DNA of 64,000 nucleotides from Verrucomicrobiota bacterium (GCA_023399155.1 JAEWQP010000007.1:62001-126000); one strand, 5' to 3'. Shown: positions 17,354 to 26,245, counted from the first letter of the stretch. Program-made: numbers and translations. Notes: generated from the sequence alone by a model not told the origin.

Positions 17354-17671
17354 ATGAATACCTCGCTCAAGACATGCGTCGTGGCGCTCGCCACGGCTGG
17401 ACTCGCCTCGATCAGCCTTGGTGCCACCGCCGAGGAGAACTGGACCAAGCATTGCGCCAAGTGCCACGGAGCCACTGGCGAGGGCAAGAAGGCCATGAAA
17501 ACCGTCGACTACACCAGCGCCGACGTCCAGGCCAAGTTCACCGACGAGCAGCTCTTCGAGGCGACGAAGAACGGCGTGCCGGACACCAAGATGCCGGGTT
17601 ACGCCGCCAAGGGACTGACCGACGAGGAGATCACCGCGCTCGTCGCCCACATCCGGGCGATGAAGAAGTAG
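17354..17671 (+). CDS. Small periplasmic monohaem cytochrome c
   Basis: A 105-residue protein from ATG 17354 with a cleavable signal peptide (TCVVALATAGLASISLGATA). One haem site CAKCH near residue 37 and the axial methionine in TKMPGY define a class I cytochrome c. The C-terminal helix LTDEEITALVAHIRAMKK is typical. It would shuttle electrons in the periplasm, plausibly between the inner-membrane NapC/NirT-type protein and the DmsE-like cytochrome. It lies 77 bp after the barrel gene and is followed by an intrinsic terminator, so it probably ends that operon. Confidence 0.88.
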   Translation: MNTSLKTCVVALATAGLASISLGATAEENWTKHCAKCHGATGEGKKAMKTVDYTSADVQAKFTDEQLFEATKNGVPDTKMPGYAAKGLTDEEITALVAHIRAMKK

Positions 17672-17707
17672 GCGCTCCACGGCGATCCGATCCTGACTTG
17701 TTTCCCG

Positions 17708-17745
17708 CGGGGACGCGCGCATGCTGAGTGCGCCGTCCCCGTTTT
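17708..17745 (+). terminator. Intrinsic terminator after the monohaem cytochrome gene
   Basis: An 8-bp outer stem (CGGGGACG with CGTCCCCG), one bulged base, a 5-bp inner stem (GCGCA with TGCGC) and a 7-base loop are followed immediately by TTTT. This is the clearest Rho-independent terminator in the window and suggests that the NapC/NirT-type gene has its own promoter. Confidence 0.75.
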
Positions 17746-17805
17746 CGTCGCGCCGCCCCGGCGCAGGTGTTGCCGCCCCACGATCCCAGCCTGTTATCCC
17801 CGCCC

Positions 17806-19296
17806 ATGAGTTCTGAAAAGCCCGGCCGGTTCTACGGCTTCGTCAGCGTCTTCTACCGAAACTGGGTCACGCTCGCCGGTTTCGTCCTGGCCGTAGCCGC
17901 GACCTTTGCCTTCGCCCTGCTGTTTGCCATCGACCTGATCGCCCACGGCGGGAACCAGTACATGGGCATCCTGGCCTACCTCGTGGCCCCGGCGTTCTTC
18001 TTCCTCGGCATGGGGATCGTCCTCCTGGGCTGGTGGATGCACCGCCGCCGCCTTGCGCGCTCCACTGGCGGTGTTCTCCCCGCCCTCTCCGTTTCGATCG
18101 ACCTTTCGCGTTCCGACCACCGCAAGCAGCTCTTTCTCTTCCTCTCCGGCGCGACGGTCTTCCTGCTGCTCACCGCCTTCGGCAGCTACAAGACCTACCA
18201 CTACACCGAGTCCACCCAGTTCTGCGGCACGATGTGCCACACGGTGATGGAGCCGGAGTTTGTCACGTATCAGCATTCTCCTCACGCCCGTGTCGGCTGC
18301 GTGGAGTGCCACATCGGGTCCGGCGCCACCTGGTACGTGAAGTCGAAGCTCTCCGGCGCCTACCAGGTCTACTCGGTCATCGCGAAGAAGTACCAGCGGC
18401 CCATTCCGACGCCGGTCCACAACCTGCGCCCGGCGCAGGACACCTGCGAGCAGTGCCACTGGCCCGAGAAATTCTCCGGCGACCTGGTCAAGACCTACCA
18501 GCACTTCCTCTCCGACGACGAGAACACGCCCTACACGGTCCGCGTCGCGCTGCGCGTCGGCGGCGGCAGCGCCGCGCAGGGGCCGGTCAGCGGCATCCAC
18601 TGGCACGCCAGCACGTCACACGCGGTTGAATACATCGCGACCGACGAGAAGCGCCAGGTCATCCCGTGGGTGCGCGTGACGGATGAGCAGGGCCGGCAGA
18701 CGATCTATGCCACGGAGGAGTTTCGCGCGAAGCCGCCCGAGGGCGAGCTGCGCCGGATGGACTGCATGGACTGCCACAACCGTCCCGCACACACCTACAA
18801 GACGCCGAACTTCCTCGTCGAGCAGGCCATGGCGCTCGGGCGGGTGGACTCCGCGCTCCCGGCGTTCAAGCCGAAGGCCGTGGAGGCGCTGACGGCTGAT
18901 TACGCCACCGTGGACGCGGCCATGGCCGGCATCGCGGGGTCGCTGCGCGAGGCCTACCCCGACCGCGCTACCGTGCAGGGCGCCATCGAGGAATTGCAGC
19001 GGATCTACCGCGACAACTTTTTCCCCTACATGCAGGCGCGCTGGGACAAGTATCCCGAGAACATCGGCCACAAGGACTGGGTCGGCTGCTTCCGCTGCCA
19101 TGACGGCGAGCACAAGACGCCCGACGCGAAGCAGACGATCAAGGCCAACGACTGCAACGCCTGCCACCTCTTCCTCGCGCAGGGTGCCGGAGAACAGCTG
19201 CACAAGATCGAGGCGTTCGGCATGCCCTTTGAGCATCCCGCCGGCGACGTCGAGGGCCTGCTCTGCAGCGACTGCCACAACGGCGCCAACCAGTAG
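17806..19296 (+). CDS. Membrane-anchored NapC/NirT-type multihaem cytochrome c (seven haem sites)
   Basis: A 496-residue protein from ATG 17806. Three hydrophobic segments at the N-terminus (NWVTLAGFVLAVAATFAFAL, GILAYLVAPAFFFLGMGIVL and LFLFLSGATVFLLLTAFGSY) anchor it in the inner membrane. The periplasmic part has one CX3CH site (CGTMCH, in the context FCGTMCHTVMEPEF) and six CxxCH sites (CVECH, CEQCH, CMDCH, CFRCH, CNACH, CSDCH). The 'MEPEF..YQHSPHARVGCVECH' layout is the NapC/NirT/NrfH signature for quinol-oxidising cytochromes. It therefore likely passes electrons between the quinone pool and periplasmic cytochromes. The chorismatase gene starts right after its stop codon. Confidence 0.88.
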   Translation: MSSEKPGRFYGFVSVFYRNWVTLAGFVLAVAATFAFALLFAIDLIAHGGNQYMGILAYLVAPAFFFLGMGIVLLGWWMHRRRLARSTGGVLPALSVSIDLSRSDHRKQLFLFLSGATVFLLLTAFGSYKTYHYTESTQFCGTMCHTVMEPEFVTYQHSPHARVGCVECHIGSGATWYVKSKLSGAYQVYSVIAKKYQRPIPTPVHNLRPAQDTCEQCHWPEKFSGDLVKTYQHFLSDDENTPYTVRVALRVGGGSAAQGPVSGIHWHASTSHAVEYIATDEKRQVIPWVRVTDEQGRQTIYATEEFRAKPPEGELRRMDCMDCHNRPAHTYKTPNFLVEQAMALGRVDSALPAFKPKAVEALTADYATVDAAMAGIAGSLREAYPDRATVQGAIEELQRIYRDNFFPYMQARWDKYPENIGHKDWVGCFRCHDGEHKTPDAKQTIKANDCNACHLFLAQGAGEQLHKIEAFGMPFEHPAGDVEGLLCSDCHNGANQ

Positions 19297-19316
19297 ACGT
19301 GTCGCGCCCGCACCCG

Positions 19317-20228
19317 ATGCCCGATCTCCCCGGGCTTCTCGTCCGCTTGGACCCGGCCGGTGCACCCGGCCTGCCAGTAGGCACGCCCGTCCTGGCGGGC
19401 GAGGCCGTCGAGACTCTCTTCCCGGCGGCGCAGCCGTGCGGACGCTCCGGCGCCTTCGGGCTCTTTCGCGACGGGGATTGGCTGCTGGGCCAGGCGCAGT
19501 GCGAGGTCGGCGATGACGCCGAAACCGCCACCCACCGGCTCTACGCCGATCTCTTCGGCGCAGTGGGACCGCATGCATTGGCGCGCGTGTGGAACTACGT
19601 TCCGTCGATCAACGACGTCGCGCTGTCGGGGATGGAAAACTACCGCGCCTTCTGCCGGGGCCGCTCGCTCGCCTTTGAGGAGCGGTTCGGACCGGCCTTC
19701 GCCGGACGGGCGCCCGCAGCCTCGGCGGTCGGATGCGAGGGAGGCGTGCTCACGATCGTATTTGCCGCCCACGCCGGCGGCGCCGAGCACATCGAGAACC
19801 CGCTCCAGGTGCCGGCCTATGATTATCCGGCCGAGCACGGCCCGCGGGCGCCGACATTTTCACGCGCCACCATCGTCACGCGCGCGGACCAGCGGCGCAC
19901 CGTGTTTCTCTCCGGCACCTCGGCGATCCGCGGACACGCCAGCGTCGCTCCCGGCGACACCCCGGCCCAGCTGGCCTGCACGCTCGAGAACCTGCGGGAA
20001 CTGGCCGTCGCCTGCGGGCTCGGCCCGGACTTCGCCTCGGCCCGCCCGGGCCGGCGGCACATCAAGGTTTACCTGAGGCACGCCGCGGACCTGGGGCACG
20101 CCCGTGCGCAACTCGAGGGCCCGTTCATCCGGCCGGAGGATCGCGTGAGCTACGTGCGCGCCGACATCTGCCGGCGCGAGCTGAACGTGGAGATCGAGGT
20201 CTCCTTGCTCGACGTCGCGCCCGCTTGA
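19317..20228 (+). CDS. Chorismatase (FkbO/Hyg5/XanB2 family)
   Basis: A 303-residue protein from ATG 19317; an in-frame GTG at 19299, 2 bases after the previous stop, would add six residues. Family blocks are ALARVWNYVPSINDVALSGM, ENYRAFCRGRSLAFEERFG, PAASAVGCEGGVLTIVF, HIENPLQVPAYDYP, GPRAPTFSRATIV, SGTSAIRGHASV and the terminal YVRADICRRELNVEIEV. These match chorismatases, which split chorismate into pyruvate and either 3-hydroxybenzoate/4-hydroxybenzoate (Hyg5/XanB2 type) or a dihydroxycyclohexadienoate (FkbO type); I cannot decide the product by eye. In Xanthomonas the enzyme feeds xanthomonadin and ubiquinone. Here it converges on an operon with an AMP-ligase and ketosynthases, making a hydroxybenzoate starter unit likely. 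Confidence 0.85.
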   Translation: MPDLPGLLVRLDPAGAPGLPVGTPVLAGEAVETLFPAAQPCGRSGAFGLFRDGDWLLGQAQCEVGDDAETATHRLYADLFGAVGPHALARVWNYVPSINDVALSGMENYRAFCRGRSLAFEERFGPAFAGRAPAASAVGCEGGVLTIVFAAHAGGAEHIENPLQVPAYDYPAEHGPRAPTFSRATIVTRADQRRTVFLSGTSAIRGHASVAPGDTPAQLACTLENLRELAVACGLGPDFASARPGRRHIKVYLRHAADLGHARAQLEGPFIRPEDRVSYVRADICRRELNVEIEVSLLDVAPA

Positions 20229-20300
20229 ATACACGCGGGACCTAACCGGAGTTCGGGTCTTTTCCGGAATGGAGTCCGACGGGATGAGTGCGGGTCCGGC

Positions 20301-21623
20301 TCATCGCAGCAGGGCGAGCACGGCGGCTCGGTCGATCTTGCCACGGGCCGTCACCGGCAGTTCATCGACCACGACAATGCGTTCCGGGATCTTCCATGGC
20401 GCCAGCGAGCGCCCGAGGGCTGCACGCAGGACAGCAGGCGTCGCGCCTGTGGCGACCGCGCTGGCGAGTGCGTCGGAACGTTCCGGATGCGTGAGAACGC
20501 AGGCGGCGCGGACATCCGGGAGCGCGAGCAGGGCGCGTTCGACTTCCGCCGGATCGAGGCGTCGACCCCCGATCTTGATGGCGCGCCCGGTGCGCCCCTC
20601 CAGCACGAGTTCGCCATCCGGGGCGAGACGCGCGCGATCAGGCGGGGAGAAGCGGCCGGGATCCATCACGGCTCCGCTTTCCACCGTGAAACGCCCGCCC
20701 CTGCGAAACGTCAGGCGCACGCCGTCGAGCGGCGTTCCCACGCCCCGGCCGCTCAGCGCGCTTTCGCCGGAACGATCGTAGGTGATGCCGCCCGTCTCGC
20801 TCGAGCCGTAGAAGCTGTGGATGTTGCGGGCGAAGCGCCCCGCGAAGGCGCGCGCCACATCCGGCGGAAGGAGCGCTCCGGCCGAAATCACGAGCCGCAG
20901 GCTGCCGAGCGCCTCCGGAGCCACGTCGGCCTGCGCGAGCGCACGCAGCAGGGTCGGCACGGCGGGGAAGACAGTCGGGCGCCAGCGCGCGCAATCCGCC
21001 GCCAGCGCGTGTGGCAGCGGGCTCGCGCTGCAGAGCACGGGCGTGCCTTGCGCCAGCAGGGGAACGACGAGATTGCCCAGCCCGTAGGAATGGCCAAGCG
21101 GAATGACGGCGAGGTTGAGATCCGTTTCCTGGATACCCATCGACGTGCAGATCTGCGCTCCGTCCGCCAGCATCTGCGCATGGGTGAAGAGGCGGGCCCT
21201 GGGAAGGCCGGTGCTTCCGCTCGTCAGCTTGATCAGGCACAGATCGCGCCGGCGCGCCGCGGGCGGTCGTGGCTCCATGGCGCGCATGGAGCCGTCGCGC
21301 CACCAGGCGCCGGCACCGATTGCGCCTGCGATCGCGACGAGGTTTTCCGCCGGCTCGGTCGGATCGGCCGGCACCGGCACGGCGCCCGCGTGAAGCAGGC
21401 CCAGGAACACCTGGAACCAGCGCACGCCGTTCGGTTCGGCAAAAAGGACTCGGCGGCGTTCGAGCTCCACGCCGCCGCCTAAAAGTGTCAGCCATGCCCG
21501 GGCCGCGAGGTCGAGTTCGCTGCGCGACCAGGCACGGCCACTCGCGCCGTCGATCAGCGCGCGCGCGTCGGGCGAGCGTGCAAGCGTGCGCTGCCAGGCG
21601 GCGAGCAGCGAATCGGCGTCCAT
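20301..21623 (-). CDS. Acyl/aryl-AMP ligase (adenylate-forming enzyme)
   Basis: A 440-residue ANL-superfamily enzyme. ATG 21623 (MDADSLLAAW) is chosen; ATG 21707 would overlap the radical SAM gene by 14 bp and add 28 residues. The phosphate-binding loop is LIKLTSGSTGLPRARLFTHA, the adenine motif is FYGSSETGGITYD, the hinge region GRTGRAIKIGGRRLDPAEVE, and the catalytic lysine is in VTARGKIDRAAV. The active site is thus intact, though the protein is about 80 residues shorter than typical ligases. It probably activates an aromatic acid, such as hydroxybenzoate from the neighbouring chorismatase, for loading on the ACP. It is the last gene of the seven-gene operon. Confidence 0.82.
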   Translation of the reverse strand: MDADSLLAAWQRTLARSPDARALIDGASGRAWSRSELDLAARAWLTLLGGGVELERRRVLFAEPNGVRWFQVFLGLLHAGAVPVPADPTEPAENLVAIAGAIGAGAWWRDGSMRAMEPRPPAARRRDLCLIKLTSGSTGLPRARLFTHAQMLADGAQICTSMGIQETDLNLAVIPLGHSYGLGNLVVPLLAQGTPVLCSASPLPHALAADCARWRPTVFPAVPTLLRALAQADVAPEALGSLRLVISAGALLPPDVARAFAGRFARNIHSFYGSSETGGITYDRSGESALSGRGVGTPLDGVRLTFRRGGRFTVESGAVMDPGRFSPPDRARLAPDGELVLEGRTGRAIKIGGRRLDPAEVERALLALPDVRAACVLTHPERSDALASAVATGATPAVLRAALGRSLAPWKIPERIVVVDELPVTARGKIDRAAVLALLR

Positions 21624-21693
21624 GGCCGCAGCGTGTCGCGGCGCCGCCGGCAGCTGCGAGGAAAAATCGGCCGTGCGCGGGGCCCCCGCCGCA

Positions 21694-23130
21694 TCACGGT
21701 CGCGCATCCGTCGGCGCGGCTGCCGCCTGCATGCGTTGCAGGAACTCCGCGTACTCCCACATGGGCCCGCGGATGCCGCGCTCGCGCAGCCGGGCCATGG
21801 TCTGCACAAAGACCGAGGGCGGATCGCCGACGGTCCAGTTGGGGTGCGCGTGCACGACCTGCTTCAGCCGCGCGTAGATTCCTTCCGTGGTCAGCGGTGG
21901 TTCGATGTAGAAGCGCGGCTCCACCAGATAGTCACCTGCGCGCTCGCCGCGGCGCTCCGGCGCGAGTTGCCGCCACAGCGGCGTCTCCGGGTAGATCCGC
22001 ATGCCGATCGTGACGAAATAGTACGCGCCCGGCAGCTGCGTCGCGCGCGCGATCGTCTCCTCCATCGTCTCGGGCGTCTCGCCCGGTCCCCCGAAGATCA
22101 GGAAATGGCTGTAGCGCAGGCCAATCTCATGTGCGAGGTGGCTGGCGCGCTCCGCATCCGCATAGCGGAAGCTCTTCCCGTAGGTCTTCAGCACGGGATC
22201 GGAAAAGCTGTCGCAGCTGAACTCCACGTGGCGCATGCCCGCCGCGTACATCAGCTCGAGGAACTCGCGATCCACGCCGGCCGGACGCAGGAAGCACTCC
22301 CACTCCACGCCTGTCTTCGCTTCCGCCAGCGCCCGGCAGATCTGCGCCGCGTGCTCGCGCCGCGTGTTGAAGACGGAGTCGACGATGAAGACGTACTGCA
22401 CGCCGAGCTCAGCCATGCGGCGAAACTCCGCCACGATCTCCGCCCCCGTGCGGTAGCGGCTGCGCTTGCCCTCAATAACCGGATACGTGCAGTAGACGCA
22501 CCGCAGCGGACAGCCCCGTTGCGTCTGCACGCCGGGAAGCGAGCCCTGGCGCAGGTAGGCGCGGATCAGCCGGGGATCGTGGCGCGGTTCGACGGTGAAG
22601 GCGGCCTCGGCCGGGTGCGCAGGCGTGTGGTGGACGGCGCCGGAGGCGTCGCGGCAGACGACGCCCGGGATGCCCGCGGGCGAACGCCGCGCCCGGACCG
22701 CGCCGAGCAGCTCCACGAGCGTGCGCTCGCCTTCGCCCTGCACGCCGAAGTCCACCCCGGTGAGCTCGAACAACTCGCGCGGAAACACGGAAAACCCGCT
22801 ACCCCCCAGCGCGATCGGTGCCGTGGTCGCGGCGCGGACTTGCCCGCAGAAGGCGACGAGCGCGTGGATGAAGGACCGGGGATTGTGCGCCTGGACGTTG
22901 TCGATGTTGCGCATCGAGAGCGCCACGAGGTCGGGCTCCACCCGCGCGAGGCATGCCTCGATGGTCTCCTCCGACATCCGGGCATCCCACCAGTCCGTCG
23001 CGTGCCCGGCCTCGCGCAGGGCGCCGTCCAGGTAGGCGATCCCGAGCGGATACACCGGGTAGGGCTGGTCGTAGCTGTTCAGGTTGACCAGCAGCACGCG
23101 GGCGGGAGGGGCGATGGGGGGCGTGACCAT
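21694..23130 (-). CDS. B12-binding-domain radical SAM enzyme
   Basis: A 478-residue protein from ATG 23130. The N-terminal ~160 residues form a cobalamin-binding-like Rossmann domain (ARVLLVNLNSYDQPYPVYPL, YLDGALREAGHATDWWDARM, LGGSGFSVFPRELFELTGVD); the DxHxxG motif is not evident. The radical SAM cluster motif CxxxCxxC is CPLRCVYC at residues 207-214. The barrel continues with YVFIVDSVFNTRREHAAQIC and SHFLIFGGPGETPETMEETI. Such enzymes catalyse methylations or other radical reactions on lipids, natural products or cofactors. It sits between the MMPL exporter and AMP-ligase genes; it is not a standard member of aryl-polyene clusters. The reaction is unknown. Confidence 0.85.
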   Translation of the reverse strand: MVTPPIAPPARVLLVNLNSYDQPYPVYPLGIAYLDGALREAGHATDWWDARMSEETIEACLARVEPDLVALSMRNIDNVQAHNPRSFIHALVAFCGQVRAATTAPIALGGSGFSVFPRELFELTGVDFGVQGEGERTLVELLGAVRARRSPAGIPGVVCRDASGAVHHTPAHPAEAAFTVEPRHDPRLIRAYLRQGSLPGVQTQRGCPLRCVYCTYPVIEGKRSRYRTGAEIVAEFRRMAELGVQYVFIVDSVFNTRREHAAQICRALAEAKTGVEWECFLRPAGVDREFLELMYAAGMRHVEFSCDSFSDPVLKTYGKSFRYADAERASHLAHEIGLRYSHFLIFGGPGETPETMEETIARATQLPGAYYFVTIGMRIYPETPLWRQLAPERRGERAGDYLVEPRFYIEPPLTTEGIYARLKQVVHAHPNWTVGDPPSVFVQTMARLRERGIRGPMWEYAEFLQRMQAAAAPTDARP

Positions 23131-23185
23131 GGAGATGCGAGGTGGTGTTGGCGCGTGCGCCGTCGGGCCGCAAGCCCGCGCGCAC

Positions 23186-25528
23186 TCAATCCGGATCGCG
23201 CCCGGGCGCAACCCGGTGCGTGGGCGGCGCAAGCTCCGCCAGCGCCAGCGCGGAAACCACCACGAGCGCGACGGTCGCCCCCAGGGCCGACACAACCGGG
23301 ATCGAGCTGAAGGCAAGCACGCCGAACGAGGTCGCCGTCGTCGCCGCCGAGAGCCGCACCGACGGCGCCGGGGCGTCGCTCCAGCGGGCGTTCTCGGCCG
23401 TGAAGATCGCGTAGTTGTGGCTCAGGCACACGCCGAGGAACGCGCCGAGCAGATGAAACAGGTTGAGCGGCTTTCCGATGAGTCCGAAGACGCCGAACGC
23501 AAACAGGCTCGAGGCCGCGGGGATGAGAAAGATCCGCCAGCCCGCACGCGGCCCGTAGATCCACAGGACGCTCGCCCCGACCAGCCCGAGGCCGATGCAG
23601 CTGAGCGTGAGCGCGGAGACGCGGTGGCGCAGGAAAAGCTCGTTGAGCGACTGCAGCCGGTCCAGCGCGATGGTGGATCCGTCCTGGACCGCGTCCGGCT
23701 CCGGCGGGTGATCGGCCACCGTCATGAACCAGCTCGCCCCCGGCGCGGTGGAGAGCGTGAGCGCGAGCGGGCCCCGGAGCGCGCCGCGCAGGTCGCGCAC
23801 CAGCACGTCGTATTCAGCACGTGGTGACGCTATCCACGAGGCCCACCGGTCGAGGAACGGGACGAACTCCCCGGCCTCGAAACCACGCCGCTCCAGCGCC
23901 GCGGTCAGCGCGGAGGGAAACGCCTCAAGGCCGCCGATGAGTTCGCCCAGCGCCGTCCAGTGTGCCGGCTCGGGCAGGACGAGCCCGAGGCTGGCCACGC
24001 CGGTTCCCGGATGGCGCTGCTCGTGCCGCCGCAGAAAGTCCGCGAGCGCGCTGCGTGCCTCGGCCGGCGTGGCCCCGCGCGTGACCGTGACGGAGCGGCC
24101 CGGGCCCTGCCCGAAGAGTGCCCGCACCTCGGCGGCTTCCTTGCGCATGGCCTCGGGCAGGGCCTCGAGTTCGCGCACGTCGTCGCGCCACTGCACGCGC
24201 CAGGGACCGAGCAACGCGACCGCGGCACCGGCGGCCAGCAGCAGCCGTCGGGCGCCGCGCCACGCACCGGACCGCCCCGGCAGCCGGCGCTGGAGAAACG
24301 CGCGGGTTTCCGCCTCCGCCGTGTGCAGCTGCGCGAACCACAGCAGCGCCGCCGCCAGTGCGCCGAGCAGGCCGGCGCTGATGAAGACCCCCAGCTGCCG
24401 GATGAGCGGAAGATCGGAGGTGATCAGCAGCGTGAATCCGAGCACGGTCGTGAGGGAGCTCGCGAGCAGCGGCCGCAGCAGCCGGCGGACCTTGAGTGCG
24501 TAGGGCTCACCAGGATACAGCGGCGGCTGGAGCTGGAGGTAGAACCCGTAGTCGATCGCCACGCCTCCGAGGAGCGAACCGACGACAAACACGAGCACGT
24601 GCACGCGGTCGAAGGCGAGCGTCGCCCCCACCCAGGCGGCGAGCACCGCACACAGGAGCACCGGTGCCAGGTGCAGCACGGCGCGAAACCGGCGCAACCC
24701 GGCCGCGGCGACGCCGAGCACGGCGAGGAAGGAGATGACGTTGAGGGTTTCCACCTCGTTGCGGATGCGGTGCCGGTTCTCGGCGGCGAAGCGGCTGATC
24801 GCCGCCCACTGCAGCGAGGCATCCGGTGCGGCCATTCGCGCGGCACCGAGCGCCGCCTCGACTGCGGCCAGCACGGGTTGCTGACCCGCCTGGTCGAGCG
24901 GATCGTCGCGCGTCCGCGCCCAGATGAGCGAAGTTCCGGGCGCTGCGACCGGCGCCTGCGCGAGGTTTTCCAGCCGATCCGCCAGCGCGGGCATGAGCAG
25001 GAGCGGGTCGTGCGGCAGTAGATCCTGGAACGGCATGGCCTCCGCGCGGGCGAGGAAGGCCTCGAGGTCGCCAGCCACGTGGTCCGCCAGCCAGTCCGCC
25101 CAGCGTCCTGGCTCCCCCGCCCGGGTCCACGCGGCACGCCGCGCCGCCAGCCATCCGGGCGCGAGCAGGTCCAGCCGGTTTTCGAAGACGTGTCTCGCAA
25201 GCGTGTCGCGCGGCGACGGATCATCCATGGCCAGCACTTCGACGAAGGCCGGCGAGCGTCCGAGTTCGCCGACGAACGCTTCGTTCGCAACCCGCAGGTC
25301 GGCCGCGTCATTCACCGACAGGGCGAACAACGCGACGCGCGCATGCTCGGCCGTGGCGAGCGAGCGCGCCAGGGTCAGCTCGGGCATGCGTTCGTCGGCC
25401 GGGATCAGGTCCAGCAGGTCGGTCGTGATCTTGCGCGAGAAGTCCAGCTGCGCCAGCCACGCCAGTGCGCAGGCCAGTCCGACCGCGAGGAGCACGCGCG
25501 CGCGCCGACGTTGCCCCGGGACGTCCAT
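23186..25528 (-). CDS. MMPL/RND-family exporter
   Basis: A 780-residue protein from ATG 25528; a TTG at 25537 overlaps the upstream stop and is an alternative. Topology is the MMPL pattern: one N-terminal helix (ARVLLAVGLACALAWLAQLD), a long periplasmic loop, a bundle of five helices (from NVISFLAVLGVAAAGLRRF to AGLLGALAAALLWFAQLHT), a second periplasmic loop and another bundle (from RVSALTLSCIGLGLVGASVL to SALGATVALVVVSALALAEL). The fourth-helix region has VGSLLGGVAIDYGFYLQLQP and the second bundle GAFLGVCLSHNYAIFT, where RND proteins place proton-relay residues. Homologues in aryl-polyene clusters move the lipid product to the outer membrane. It follows the LolA-like gene directly. Confidence 0.85.
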   Translation of the reverse strand: MDVPGQRRRARVLLAVGLACALAWLAQLDFSRKITTDLLDLIPADERMPELTLARSLATAEHARVALFALSVNDAADLRVANEAFVGELGRSPAFVEVLAMDDPSPRDTLARHVFENRLDLLAPGWLAARRAAWTRAGEPGRWADWLADHVAGDLEAFLARAEAMPFQDLLPHDPLLLMPALADRLENLAQAPVAAPGTSLIWARTRDDPLDQAGQQPVLAAVEAALGAARMAAPDASLQWAAISRFAAENRHRIRNEVETLNVISFLAVLGVAAAGLRRFRAVLHLAPVLLCAVLAAWVGATLAFDRVHVLVFVVGSLLGGVAIDYGFYLQLQPPLYPGEPYALKVRRLLRPLLASSLTTVLGFTLLITSDLPLIRQLGVFISAGLLGALAAALLWFAQLHTAEAETRAFLQRRLPGRSGAWRGARRLLLAAGAAVALLGPWRVQWRDDVRELEALPEAMRKEAAEVRALFGQGPGRSVTVTRGATPAEARSALADFLRRHEQRHPGTGVASLGLVLPEPAHWTALGELIGGLEAFPSALTAALERRGFEAGEFVPFLDRWASWIASPRAEYDVLVRDLRGALRGPLALTLSTAPGASWFMTVADHPPEPDAVQDGSTIALDRLQSLNELFLRHRVSALTLSCIGLGLVGASVLWIYGPRAGWRIFLIPAASSLFAFGVFGLIGKPLNLFHLLGAFLGVCLSHNYAIFTAENARWSDAPAPSVRLSAATTATSFGVLAFSSIPVVSALGATVALVVVSALALAELAPPTHRVAPGRDPD

Positions 25529-25533
25529 GCCGC

Positions 25534-26241
25534 TCAACGGAAGAACCGCCGGAGTTCCTCGGCCGAGAATGGTACGCCGAGCTGCGTTTCACCCAGCGCC
25601 ACCTCGACGCGCTGCTTCGGACCGCGCGAGAAGGTGATCTGCCGCACGAGCTCTCCCTCGCCGGCCACCGCGACATGGCCCATGCTTCGGGCCGACTCGG
25701 TTGCTCGCGGCACCAGATCGAGCCGCCAGCGTTCGCCCTCGAGCGTGCCGCGGATCTCGAAACGCCCGTGCAGGGCGTTGAGATCGAAACGAAGGATCGG
25801 CAGCAGGAGGGCATCGATCTGGGGCGCGCGCGGATCGCCCTTCAGCGCGCGCGATCGCCCGGCGGCGTTTCGCAGGAGCACTCCGGTGGCATCGATGATC
25901 ATCAACTGCTCCTCGGGCTCGGTGTAGCGCAGACTCAGCCCGTGCTCGGGACTGCGCCGCAGCTCGCCCTGCAGCACCACGGGCTGTTTGCGCACGGAAA
26001 ACCACCGCCGCTCCGTGAATGCCGCCTTGACCGTGTGTGGCTTTGCAAGCGCGGCGAGGATCGTCGTCCACGCTTCATCGAGGGCCGCGGGATCGAGAAG
26101 GCGTCCGCCTCCTGTCTCCACTGACGTGGTGTCCGGCGCGGCGTCCTCCGCGGCACCCAACGCCGCCGGCACACCGATCCAGCCGGCCAGCGTGCAGAGC
26201 AGGGCCGTGCAGCAGAGGCGGGACTCTCTCGGATAGCGCAT
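25534..26241 (-). CDS. LolA-like periplasmic lipid/lipoprotein carrier
   Basis: A 235-residue protein with a signal peptide (CCTALLCTLAGWIGVPAALG). The mature part shows the half-barrel pattern of LolA-type carriers: AKPHTVKAAFTERRWFSVRK, VVLQGELRRSPEHGLSLRY, TEPEEQLMIIDATGVLLRN, later GTLEGERWRLDLVPR and LVRQITFSRGPKQRVEVAL. LolA-like proteins in aryl-polyene-type gene clusters are thought to carry the lipidated product across the periplasm. The stop codon is 5 bases from the ATG of the MMPL gene, consistent with cotranslation and with a shared transport function. The upstream neighbour ends 4 bp before its start. Confidence 0.8.
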   Translation of the reverse strand: MRYPRESRLCCTALLCTLAGWIGVPAALGAAEDAAPDTTSVETGGGRLLDPAALDEAWTTILAALAKPHTVKAAFTERRWFSVRKQPVVLQGELRRSPEHGLSLRYTEPEEQLMIIDATGVLLRNAAGRSRALKGDPRAPQIDALLLPILRFDLNALHGRFEIRGTLEGERWRLDLVPRATESARSMGHVAVAGEGELVRQITFSRGPKQRVEVALGETQLGVPFSAEELRRFFR

Positions 26242-26245
26242 GACG

